This document shows positions 55,364-64,000 of a stretch of DNA of 64,000 bases, in pieces. Made by a program: the position numbers and the translations under genes. This DNA comes from Adiantum capillus-veneris (lineage: Eukaryota > Streptophyta > Polypodiopsida > Polypodiales > Pteridaceae), in NCBI GenBank assembly GCA_014529385.2, contig CM043955.1, positions 136,100,108-136,164,107 of the forward strand, read 5' to 3'. Under the pieces are notes generated by a model, which saw nothing but the letters and a program-made list of their open reading frames with translations, had not been told where the DNA came from and searched no databases. How positions within the stretch are numbered: the stretch's first letter is position 1; every line of letters starts with the position of its first letter.

Positions 55364-57300
55364 AAATCTCTAGATGGGGGTGTGCTAATTAAGTCTATCC
55401 TATTTTAAATGATCGGTCCGATTGATCAATGTCATTTAATGCAGTAGATGGGGACATTTTCCATAACCGGTCGGCAAACTTGAAATTCTCCCGGTGAAGC
55501 TTTTGCCACTAATTACACAACTTGTGTAAATTTCCCGGGTTTCTTAAAGGCAAGCTCAAAATCTAACCAGACATTTACAATTTCACCAGTGTTTCATAAA
55601 CCCAGCGTAGACGAGGAGGGTTTAAGCGATCACTGATCGGAATGGCGATGTCGCGAACGTGCTGTCAAAATTATAAGCGGTTCTCTCACCTGTATCATCT
55701 ATATCGCTCATTTTCAAGTAAGTTAACGATCCTCAGGTTTCTTCCTGCTCTTTTACAAACCATGGCTATCCCGAGCAACTTATGAGCTTTGTTTCTGCTC
55801 CATTGCGCTCGCAAAGGGCAAGCTCGTACCAGCAAGATAGGAGGAGAGACTCCAAAAAAGGGGAAAGCTGGTGTGCCGACCATGGCCGAAAGGTGCAAGG
55901 TTCTATACGTCCAACCCATGTTTGTTGTTTGTATGTGGGCTTGAAATTCTGCATCCACTTCTTGCTCTTGCTTTGATTTTGACTGCGTGTTGAAGCACAC
56001 AGTGTTCCTCCAATTTTTTCATGTGAATAAACGATAGTCTTTCGTGTCTTTACACTCTTGAAGATTCTTGCAACTTTTGGCAGAGTATTTTAGGCCTTAA
56101 TTGGCGGGGGCAGCTCACTACGCTCAAGCCTACATTAGTGGACGGGGAAGAGAGAGAGTAAGATGAGTTAATTCTTACTTTGCACTGAAAATTTGTACCA
56201 TTTTTTATATGCCTGTTGCCAATGAATTTGACTAAAGTTCTTGGTAGACACAGAGGATGCTGAAAAGCAACTAAAAAGTCTCCATTCTCGTTACAAATTT
56301 GAATACATGTGGTTTTGTGCCAATCACAATCTGAATGAACATGCTTCCACGTGCATGTGGTGGATTCAGGATCTATATGGCCCTTCTTCATGTTGGGGTG
56401 TCTGTAGCATGTCTCTTGCGGGTAATGAATGCATGGATTTCACGATGCACAAGATGATTTTGGGTATTATCACTTAACTGGTACATTATATGTGTATAAT
56501 GCACAATGCATACATTTGTGTCCCTTCAGGGTTGTTGCACTTCATTCATACATTTGGCTTATGGGTATGTGGTGATAGGTGGCGGGTGATTAGTTCGTCT
56601 CTTGGATTTCTTAAGATCATAATTTTGTTTGTATTAGCAGCATTGTCATGTCTTTATTATCTTCTCAAGCATTAGAAGCAGTTTTGCTGTCTTATCAGCA
56701 GAATAGAGTCCCATTACATGGACTAGTATTGGCTTTTCATCGTGCGTTCATGATTGGTGCAGAAAAGCGGAGAAAACAGTTGGAGAGTTTTCAAACTACA
56801 TTGTATACGATGAGGAAGTGATTGTTCATGTTCCAGAGGAAAGCAAACATTGCCCGGTATATGAATTTTCTTGCAGCCTTAAAAGATAAGTAAGGATGTC
56901 TTGCATTTTTCTGGCCTTAAGATTCGCTTAAACAGGTCTAAATGTTACCTCTTTCTTTCTCTTACTTAGACCACTATCACGCAAGCTAATCATTTTCTTA
57001 TTAGAGATGGAGAATAAAGTTTTTCATATTTTTAGTGATAAAAGGATTATGCATCGGTTTTAACTTGGATGACCAAAGTAGATGAGATAAACAAAGGTTT
57101 CTTCTTGCACTTTAGGAAGAGACCCATGGGGAGCCTTGCAAAAGATCGTGATGAGGTTCTTGATATCATTTGGATTATTTTTCTACACAGTTCACTATTG
57201 AGCTGGCCTCATTGATACCGTGTCTGGTGCTCACCTTGTGATTGCATCAGCTATAGGTCAGATATTGATGGTGCCTTTCACTATCAATGAGCTGCATGAT
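55364..57300 (+). other. non-repetitive-looking DNA with possible exon remnants
   Basis: No transposon signature is seen. ATG 55642 opens MAMSRTCCQNYKRFSHLYHL, an Arg/Ser-rich start without acidic residues resembling an organelle transit peptide, followed by GTAAGT (55718). Other protein-like pieces are VDTEDAEKQLKSLHSRYKFE (56244), NRVPLHGLVLAFHRAFMIGA (about 56702), VGEFSNYIVYDEEVIVHVPE (about 56778) and RPMGSLAKDRDEVLDIIW (about 57120). I cannot name a family, and the pieces do not join into a clean gene. Could be a decayed host gene or an unknown element. Confidence 0.3.
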
Positions 57301-57314
57301 GCTGTGGATGACAT

Positions 57315-57741
57315 TTATAGGGCCTCCAGTTCGGGAGTGAGACTAGAACTCTTGTCTTCTTCCACATTATTGAAAAAGATCGAGTAAACAAACAAACTCG
57401 ATTTGATTAATTTCAAAATGGCCGAAGCTGATATGAGAGGAACTGACTCATCTTTGAGCCTAACGTCAATAACCACCTCTTGACTTTTACTATTAGTCAA
57501 TTGAATCTTCTTAGTGCCATAATTCACCACGAAGTTGTTCTGATGGTGCCAAGGCATTCCTTGAAGGACATCACACTCTTCCAGTGGCATTATGTTGACG
57601 TCCTGACTCCTCATACCCTAAGTAACCCTGACAATGCAACGTAAGCTTGTGAATGATAGGAGTTACGGTGACTTTATGCCCTAGTGATGCTAACACTAAC
57701 AATGCAACCTAAGTTTGCTTGTGATAGGAGTTACCGTGACT
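57315..57741 (-). pseudogene. pol: G3 Ty3 protease, C-terminal part
   Basis: Minus strand: GHKVTVTPIIHKLTLHCQGY, then SQDVNIMPLEECDVLQGMPW, HHQNNFVVNYGTKK. This is the second half of a plant Ty3 retropepsin and its linker (MPLxxCDVLLGMPW landmark). It continues the protease start found at 58935-59060 on the other side of a solo LTR. A 68-bp duplication repeats the HEVTVTPI segment at the junction. Confidence 0.75.
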
Positions 57742-57746
57742 TCATG
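57623..57746 (-). repeat. 68-bp tandem duplication in the G3 protease
   Basis: Landmarks TAACCCTGACAATGCAACGT (57623) and TAACACTAACAATGCAACCT (57691) begin two similar units. Both encode the (G)HxVTVTPI segment on the minus strand. The outer unit ends exactly at the solo LTR target site. Confidence 0.75.
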
Positions 57747-58929
57747 TGTTAGGTGCAGCGGAATGAATGTTGTATTTTCTCAAGATTAGTGATCTTTATT
57801 GCTCAAGGTTCCTTTTAGTTCTCAGGGAAGAAGAGAGTCTTCCGTCTTATGGAGTGTGCTATGATCACGAACAAAGTGAGTGGATTGTGCGTGCAAGTGA
57901 ATGAGACTGAGAGAAGGAGAGAGAAGAGATACGACACCGAGAGGTTGTAAAACCATCCTCCGAAGGCCCCACTCTCGTTGGCGAGAGTGGTCTATTCTTT
58001 GATTGCACAAGGTGTACAATGCGTATGCAATGGACAGATGCAAGTTGGACTATGCCGATGACGACGACGGTGATGACAACGACGACTCGATGGCTGAAAT
58101 CTGTGGGCTTCTAATCGCTGAATTCGTGGACTGTTTCGGTGGCTGAAAATGACTGTTTTGGCTGTGTTTTCTTGGGCTAAAGATGGGGGAACTTCTGCAA
58201 CCAATCTGGGATGTATCTGCTACCTTGCTAAAGGTTGAAAATGCTGTGTATCTGCGGAAGGTTGGGGCTGAAAGTGAAAACACTGCAGCAATGCAAAAAC
58301 GCCAGCAAAAATGCTAGTTTGGCTGAAATTGCTGATGTCGAAACGCTGATTCTGCTGATGCTTTGCAATCCCAAAAACGCTGGGCTTTGGGGGTTGCCTG
58401 AAGGGGGAACGAACGCTAGAAAGGGTTGGACTTGATGGCGATGGCTGATGCTGAGAAAATGCTGAGGATGGGAACTTGCCCGGCGAGGATGGGGATCCAA
58501 AACGTTGGGGTTGCTGGGGGGTACTACTGAGAAGTTGCCTGTTGAGCGGGAAGCTCCTGCTGCCTCTTTTCCCAGAAAGTGCTAACTTGGGTTTGCTTAT
58601 ATAATAACTTAGCAAAATTGCCCTACCTACTTTTGTTGGAAAGTCACTTAAAAATAATAAGTGAAAATAACCAATAAATAGGAAAATAGGCTAAATGCAC
58701 TGGAAAATTCCCCTAACTGATGCTAATGGATTTTGATGGAAATTCCGATGATCATGTTGTGTGCAACCAGAGGATATGCATCCATGCTAAGTGACTGGGC
58801 ATGCACGGTCTACGAATAGACTCACAAAAGTGCCAGATCACTGCTAATCTAGACTTGACTGAACTGACTGAACCCTGCTGTGGTGTAGCTTGTCCACGGA
58901 CACATAGGGTTGGGATGTGTCATGTGACA
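57747..58929 (-). mobile_element. solo LTR, minus orientation, family L4, with target duplication
   Basis: On the minus strand it runs from TGTCACATGACACATCCC (58929) to CTGCACCTAACA (57747), 1183 bp. It is flanked by TCATG on both sides (57742-57746 and 58930-58934), in the middle of the G3 protease (PGH-EVTVTP). It contains TATATAAG near 58606 and AATAAA near 57797 on the minus strand. Low-complexity minus-strand ORFs (58220-58615) fall in its leader and are not genes. The start resembles the G4 LTR start (TGTCACGAGGACATGG). Confidence 0.88.
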
Positions 58930-58934
58930 TCATG

Positions 58935-59480
58935 CCCTGGTGCGGCTAAAACTTTATTTCTGTGGTCCCATATCTTTAGGCTTGATTTCTAAGCGAGTAG
59001 CCATCTATATTGAAATGAAGTTAGCATTAGTGCTGCTGTTGAAGGAAATTAGGGCCTCTTGATCTTGTACTTTGCCTCACACCCTGCAGAGCTTCATACT
59101 CACATCCTCATGGTCCTTGAATGTTCCCATACAGTTTGGTACAAGTTCGGCCTTCGTTTTCCCCTTCTTTGCTCATTCCTTTGCTGCTTTGGAAGTTTCT
59201 GGTTTGTCTTCTTGCTTCTCCTCTTTCTTAGGGCACTTCGCTAAAACATCCTCACTTCACCACGTGTGAAGCACTTTCCGTACTTGTAGTATTCCACCTT
59301 CTGTTCGGTAGATAACTTTGGTGTTATGGTATCTTTTTCCGCACTAGCTTGCTGCCTTTCTTCCTCCCTTTTGAAGCGTCTTTCTATGCAGCCTTGGGCA
59401 GGATTTGGTTGGATATCGGGGTCCCTGCCTTTGTGGAAAACACCTCCTTTCCGGTTGCCAGTCACATCAAGCGGGCCACT
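58935..59480 (-). pseudogene. gag: G3 gag C-terminus and protease start
   Basis: Minus strand: RRFKREEERQQASAEKDTIT and LSTEQKVEYYKYGKCFTRGE are the basic linker and a decayed CCHC knuckle (CFxxGEV, second Cys lost). Further on, STNANFISI, stop, MATRLEIKPKDMGPQ is the retropepsin start, and the Asp-Ser-Gly just before it is no longer readable. Several stops and shifts occur. Confidence 0.7.
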
Positions 59481-59499
59481 GGCGGTTGACCAAAAAGTG

Positions 59500-59645
59500 C
59501 AGTCAACACGGAGCACACACGGAGTCGAACTCTTCACCTGCGTCCTCAGGAGGCGTGCCTCAACCAATGTACTATGTACGTGCTTGTGCATGTAAGAGGC
59601 GACTGCTGGCCTATGTATTTGATCGCCTTTCTCCCTCGCAAAAAA
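59500..59645 (-). mobile_element. possible tRNA-derived SINE
   Basis: On the minus strand TTGGTTGAGGCACG (A-box-like) is followed about 37 nt later by GAGTTCGACTCC (B-box-like; consensus GGTTCGANTCC). Pol III promoters with this spacing mark tRNA-derived SINEs. The block lies between two pieces of G3 gag and does not encode gag. The ends and tail were not identified. Confidence 0.35.
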
Positions 59646-59750
59646 AGTGCATGACCAGCTTTGCCGATCACCTCCACCTACACAGGGGCAAGCACCCGGA
59701 ACATTGCCCCTTGGACATTGGCTCGTTCGTAGCATAAGCCAAAGATCCTA

Positions 59751-60070
59751 GGGTAGAGGGGCAAGTAGTGAGACGGGGTCCAACAGAAAGACTAATCACC
59801 CCCCAACAATGGCACATGGGCGCTAGCTGATGTGGGCTCTCCCTTTTCGTGGGTTACATGGTTCGAATTTAGACTCCGCATGTCTAAAGAGTCAATACTG
59901 GCGCGACACCGTCTCAAATGTCTTGGTGACCTCCTTTTGCATCAGAGATCGTGTCAACTTGCTGTAGACGCCTTGTGCATCGTTTGCGCCCCTTGCTACT
60001 CAAAACCATTCATGGATGTTGAAGAGTCATTCTGCTCAAATTAAACGTACGCTTACTGGCCCCTCTACCC
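59751..60070. mobile_element. 320-bp terminal-inverted-repeat element (MITE-like)
   Basis: The left end GGGTAGAGGGGCAAGTA and the reverse complement of the right end GGGTAGAGGGGCCAGTA match at 16 of 17 positions. The element is flanked by TA on both sides (59749-59750, 60071-60072), as for Tc1/mariner-type (Stowaway) MITEs. No ORF spans it. It interrupts G3 gag sequence, with the gag piece KYCLKQKSTSIQQRMDHAL ending just beyond its right end. Confidence 0.65.
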
Positions 60071-60072
60071 TA

Positions 60073-60215
60073 ACATCATTGAGAAACCATCCAAAGCATG
60101 ATCCATACGTTGCTGAATGCTAGTAGATTTTTGCTTGAGACAATATTTTTTAATTTCCTTCGGTAAACCCCAACAATATCTTTCCATTTGTTTCTTTAAA
60201 GATACTTTCTGGACA
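60073..60215 (-). pseudogene. gag: G3 gag, central fragment
   Basis: Minus strand: KKQMERYCWGLPKEIKKYCL, then STSIQQRMDHALDGFSMM. This matches the part of plant Ty3 gag that follows the conserved core (xRFxxGLxxEIxxxVxxxxxTSIxxAM). It breaks off at the MITE. Confidence 0.6.
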
Positions 60216-60700
60216 TGCAGACTTCACATTGTGAAGTTTTCGTCCGAGTTACGACCAGTTGATATTGTGCTAATTCTTTCTATCTTTTGTGGTGCGTATG
60301 CCCTATCAGCTACCTCATTTTTGTGCTATTTTTTCGATTTAATGCTTCTTTTAGTGCTAGGCTTCATTATGGCTGAGTCTGCCCTTGATCTCCGGAGTCA
60401 TGACAGAAACTCAATACGCTGAAGTTTGTGTTGTTGTATGCTCGTGTGCGTGCGTGTGGTGTGTGTTGTGTTTGGGAGCATATGTTAGTCCCTAGTTCTA
60501 CACTCACTATTGGGCACTGACGACGTTAGTGGCGATGTCGTGGTATTTAGTCAATACTATGCATGATGGAGCTGATGGTTATATTGTCTGTGGGTGACTA
60601 CCATGGGTCTATACCTTGCACTTTCCTTTAAGGGTGAATCTGGGCTTATCCTGGATTCATCTAGGTATATACTTTCCGGAAAGAAGCAACCGGTAGGAAA
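60216..60700. other. no gene recognised
   Basis: Possibly further decayed gag on the minus strand. The plus-strand 101-codon ORF here is hydrophobic by composition only and is antisense to gag-like sequence. Confidence 0.35.
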
Positions 60701-61016
60701 GTATCCCCTATCTTTGGCTATGGGCAAAAACTGTTAGACTTACACCACTCTGCTGCTTCACACAGGTCTAGGGCACTTCCTTGTACGGCTACTGTCTCCG
60801 GGCTGGCCACCCATAGCATAGGTTGTACCTTGTCTGGCCGCCCGAGTTTGGGGCTGGCCGGCCACTTGAGTTGGGCGCCCACCTTGGGCACTCATATATA
60901 TGGGGCCAGGGGGGTACACACTTCATTATCATTTGATCATTGTACGGGTCTTCTGTCCTGGCAGTCATGGGGGGCGGGGATCGCCCCCTCTTCCCTACTC
61001 CAGCGTTTTGGTTTGT

Positions 61017-61019
<3 letters not shown>

Positions 61020-61087
<68 letters not shown>

Positions 61088-61094
61088 GTCTCTC
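61020..61094 (+). repeat. (TC)n microsatellite
   Basis: About 35 TC units with a few interruptions near the right end. Confidence 0.96.
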
Positions 61095-61147
61095 ATTGCT
61101 AGGGCTCTGCTGCTACTGAAACTGCTTGCGCTGCCTACTGAAACCGT

Positions 61148-61172
61148 CCCCCCCCCCCCCCCCCCCCCCCCC
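61148..61172 (+). repeat. poly-C tract
   Basis: Twenty-five consecutive C residues; prone to slippage and capable of i-motif/G-quadruplex formation. Confidence 0.96.
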
Positions 61173-61354
61173 TAAACCGGCCCGTAGGGAGGTAGGCGTT
61201 GGCTTTCACCCGAAATTCTTTACTTTATACACACACACAGAGCACTTTGCAAAGAGAACCTGCGACGGGAGTTAACACTTGAATACACACACGGCTCGGA
61301 AGCTAGAATGCTCCGAGCAGACGCCGACAACCTGTAGGCCCCAAAATTGGCGCC

Positions 61355-62648
61355 CCTTTCGGTATTTCTTTATTCTTTAGGAGGGTAAATTACAAGGTAA
61401 GGTCCTGGGAATCCTTCACGTGTATCCACCTAGATACCATTTGATTTGGCCAAATTTCGGCAGCATAACAGCCCCAAACTTGCGCGAAACCAATTCCCCT
61501 GCTGGAACTCGCTTGCACTGGCGTATACCCTCCGATTCCTGTCCAAAAACAGTAAATTCAGCACGCTGTATTTACTGGTTTTTGCCCTGTTTTCAGCCCC
61601 AAACAGTCCCCTAACTGTCCTCTGCCAGTGGGGCACGATTCCCAATGGTCCTGGCGTCCGTATGGCTGAAAAACAGTGAATTTACAGCGCATACACAGCG
61701 CTGATTTTGCACCTGTACGGTGAGGTTATGACCCTCACCAGTGCCTGCTTTGGAGCAGCAGTTAGCTACCCCCGTTCCTGCTCAAGGAGGCTCTTGCCTC
61801 AGCACAAAAGCATGAACCCACACAACTGTACATCAGTCAAATGAGTAGCCCTCTTGTGGGGCATCACATAACTGCACGTAGGGGAGAGAGAGAGCAGTGT
61901 GTAGTGTGCAAGGCATCACTCCTAGCACCACACTGTACATGAGAGGGAAAGGAAGCACTCCATAGCTCTTAACCTGTGACAGGTTGCAAATGAAGCCTCT
62001 CCCTTCTCTAAATTCAGCGCCAATTCTTCTGCAAGAGGAAAGTGCATGAAAAGTTGACACTTGGCGCATTTACAAGCATTTGCCTGTTTCGGGCTTGCCG
62101 CTTAAAAATATCCTGACCGGTTGCCCAGTTGACTTCGCGGCAGAATTGTAAGATGTTCCCCTAGTCATACCGGAGGTAATGACGCGAACACATTTCACGG
62201 CCCAAAATAGCAGTTCCCTAAATTTTAGGAGATGCTTCCGTTGGGCTCCCACTGGTCTTCTGACCATCTATCCTCATTGGGACCGCATCCAAAATTGCAA
62301 TGTGGCCCAACTGTCGGATACTTTTTGTTGGTAGTCCCACCTTGACTTTACGCCTTAATTGAGTTCACTTCCTAGTATCCACCAACTTGCTAAGTGCGAC
62401 GGGGGAACCTATATGATCTTGCTCTGAGCCTAGACATCCTCTTACCATACGAATTCCAGTGCCGACCACTTCCCGTCTGCGGGTGAATCTACCGTTCACA
62501 TTGGCCATACAATGTCCGACCGTTTGCTACTTCAAAAAGAGGGTCTTAAAACAATTAAAATAAACCCCATTGGAAAGAAACCAACAACCAAGGTTAGCAG
62601 TTGCCACATCTCTGTGACATGGTTAATAACTGCCATGTCCTCGTGACA
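61355..62648 (-). mobile_element. G4 3' LTR, minus orientation (lower end uncertain)
   Basis: On the minus strand the LTR starts TGTCACGAGGACATGGCAG at 62648, immediately after the polypurine tract. Its other end was not located and the left boundary given is only the edge of the neighbouring block. There is no coding sequence in the span. Confidence 0.5.
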
Positions 62649-62818
62649 TACCCCCCTCTTGAAATCGCAAACGTCCTCGATTGCATACCATAAATACACG
62701 CCACTGATGATCTTGTGCTATTAACACTCTTTTATCATCGCATGTATCCGCAAGAAAGGTCGTAACATACATAGATACAAATGACTTAATGAGGCCTTCA
62801 TACTTTTGCCATTTCTAT
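62649..62818 (-). promoter_or_regulatory. G4 3' untranslated region and polypurine tract
   Basis: AAGAGGGGGGTA (minus strand, 62660-62649) is the polypurine tract. The short stretch up to the pol stop at 62819 is non-coding. Confidence 0.75.
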
Positions 62819-64000
62819 CTATGGCACTGAATTCATATGTACATTTGATGTACTAGCTCTATCATTACCCCTCCTTTGCACACGTTGGGTTGGGGCATAA
62901 GTAGGCCGTAACCCAAATGCTTCAAGGTAGAGCTGCAATACATTTGGTGACTCTGACAGTTCATGCTCTTCCATCCACTTTGCATCCATAGGTGGATAGT
63001 TCTTGAACTTCACCAAATAATGTCTTGCAACTTGTCCTTTAACTTTTCTGTCCTTATGTGCCAAAACTTGCTCAGGTACCAGGATCTCATCAAGTTCCTC
63101 AACTTCTGGCTGATCCTCATCTGGCATATGTTCTGGCACATCACCCACGAAGGGTCTTAGAAGACTCACGTGAAACGCATTATGAATCTTCCACGCATCA
63201 GGCAATTTCAGCCTGTAAGCCACATCGCTGATCTTGTCAAGCACTTGAAAAGGCCCATAGTAACGCATGCTGAGCTTAGGAAACCGCCGTTCCTTGCCTT
63301 TCATCTTCTTTAACCTTGCCTTTTCGAACCTTAAAAGAACCCAATCACCTGGTGATAGTAGCAATTCACGACGGTGACGATCAGCAGCCTTTTTCCTGTT
63401 TTGCCTGAGTCTTCTCTAAGGCAACTTTAATCTTCTTATACATCTCATCCATGTTCTCAACATATCGATCTGCCTCAAAGATCTTGTCCTTTGTGTGCAA
63501 AATGGGAGGAACCTTTTTGCTGCCTTCAACAATTTCAAAAGGTGCTTTGCCAGTAGACGAATGCACCGTATTATTGTACGCATACTCAAGCATAGGCAAA
63601 TACTGTTCCCACTTGCCCTTATTATCTGACACATAGCATTTCAGCAGATCTAAGACAGTAGAATTGGCCTCTTCTGACTGTCCATCAGTTTGTGGATGAA
63701 ACGAAGACGAGAACTTGAGCGTAGTACCCATGTTCTCAAACAATCCTCTCCAGAACAAACTGGTCATGCGAGGATCACGACCACTGATAATCGATTGTGG
63801 CATACCATGGTACTTAAACACATTGTACATAAACAAGCGTGCCATCTGATAAGATTTTATCTTCTTCCTGATAGGGATAAAACGGGCCTGCTTGCTGAAC
63901 CTGCAGATAATGGTCCATATACCATCATTCCCTGTTGTTGGCGTTCTTGGAAGATCCAAGATAAAGTCCATAGCAATGCTTTCCCATGGCTTATTTGGAA
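62819..64000 (-). pseudogene. pol: G4 chromovirus integrase and chromodomain, runs off the window
   Basis: Minus strand. The integrase part (from the window edge to 63381) has MDFILDLPRTPTTGNDGIWT with the first catalytic Asp, YHGMPQSIISGRDPRMTSLF in which the catalytic Asp of the SDRD box is Gly, and QTDGQSEEANSTVLDLL with the catalytic Glu. A frameshift near 63370 leads to SPGDWVLLRFEKARLKK, KLSMRYYGPFQVLDKI and a chromodomain (PEQVLAHKDRKVKGQVARHY through KFKNYPPMDAKWMEEHEL), then a stop at 62819. The lineage differs from G1/G2. The rest of pol should lie beyond 64000. Confidence 0.92.

Larger units (their letters stand above)
60701..61354 (+). mobile_element. possible 5' LTR with primer-site-like end
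   Basis: TATATATGG is at about 60894-60902, then a long (TC)n tract, a poly-C tract, and, at 61347-61354, TTGGCGCC, the first eight bases of the Tat/Athila-type primer site seen in O1. The order TATA, CT tract, primer site is that of the other LTR leaders in this window. No second copy confirms it, and the start was not located. Confidence 0.35.

Noticed and set aside
55372-55376. AGATG as right target duplication of G2
   Set aside because: It matches the five bases before the 5' LTR, but eight unexplained bases separate it from the LTR end and the LTR end itself is damaged; chance cannot be excluded.
58220-58615. 131-codon Ser/Pro-rich minus-strand ORF
   Set aside because: It lies wholly inside a solo LTR bounded by a target duplication, downstream of its TATA box; it is leader sequence.
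59241-59735. 164-codon minus-strand ORF as one host gene
   Set aside because: Its C-terminal part is Ty3 gag with a decayed zinc knuckle; the N-terminal part is a different inserted block. It is a chance fusion.
60117-60422. Hydrophobic 101-codon plus-strand ORF as a membrane protein
   Set aside because: The opposite strand reads as Ty3 gag over part of it, and no start context or homology supports the plus-strand frame.
1-64000. CRISPR array, bacterial operon or phage genes
   Set aside because: No regularly spaced repeats with unique spacers and no prokaryotic gene arrangement; all recognised coding is plant transposon or plant gene debris.

Overview
The window is nuclear DNA of a land plant. 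The evidence is chromodomain-bearing Ty3 elements, Tat/Athila-type Ty3 elements, Ty1/copia elements with the usual plant initiator-Met primer site, a hAT transposase remnant, long CT/CA microsatellites, and a decayed plant-type PPR fragment. The PPR wording (a GNKIHDDNISQGLL-like block, then a VDMxAKxGA block) and a SWIM-type fragment suggest to me a fern or other seed-free vascular plant. That is an inference from memory of these families, not a proof. I see no convincing intact host gene, no rRNA or tRNA gene and no CRISPR. Almost everything is transposon-derived, and one long open reading frame survives: the 866-codon copia pol at 35144-37744.

Layout. 1-5.9 kb: a decayed coiled-coil ORF (copy A), LTR-like DNA with a tandem repeat, and the start of a Tat/Athila-type reverse transcriptase. 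5.9-15.3 kb: an LTR in minus orientation (5958-6558), a broken minus-strand ORF, a four-copy 20-bp motif, copy B of the coiled-coil ORF (9416-11000), the same LTR in plus orientation (12721-13331) and another LTR-like block. 15.3-19.9 kb: 5'-truncated chromovirus G1 with its 3' LTR. 19.9-25.1 kb: a SWIM-like fragment and short tandem repeats. 25.1-29.1 kb: copia element C1 carrying a nested solo LTR with a perfect 5-bp target duplication. 29.1-29.6 kb: hAT transposase remnant.

29.65-55.4 kb is one chromovirus (G2) expanded to about 25.7 kb by four later insertions. These are a solo LTR inside its 5' LTR (30866-32456), a copia element (C2, 33904-38025, target duplication AAGAA) in gag, a truncated LTR element carrying PPR fragments (X, 39714-42256) in RT, and an 8.9-kb Tat/Athila-like element with gag and protease but no RT or integrase (O1, 42584-51531), also in RT. 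Removing them leaves about 8.5 kb in the order LTR-gag-PR-RT-RH-IN-chromodomain-LTR.

55.4-57.3 kb has possible low-copy exon remnants that I cannot name. 57.3-60.2 kb is a minus-strand Ty3 gag-protease relic (G3) interrupted by a solo LTR (target duplication TCATG) and by a 320-bp terminal-inverted-repeat element. 60.2-62.6 kb is LTR-like DNA with CT and poly-C tracts. 62.6-64.0 kb is the 3' part of another minus-strand chromovirus (G4) that runs off the window.

The genes do not form a host pathway. The functional logic is that of retrotransposition: gag packages RNA; protease, reverse transcriptase, RNase H and integrase copy and insert it; chromodomains target chromatin. The non-autonomous elements (C2 without gag, O1 without pol, probably the coiled-coil family) would need proteins in trans.
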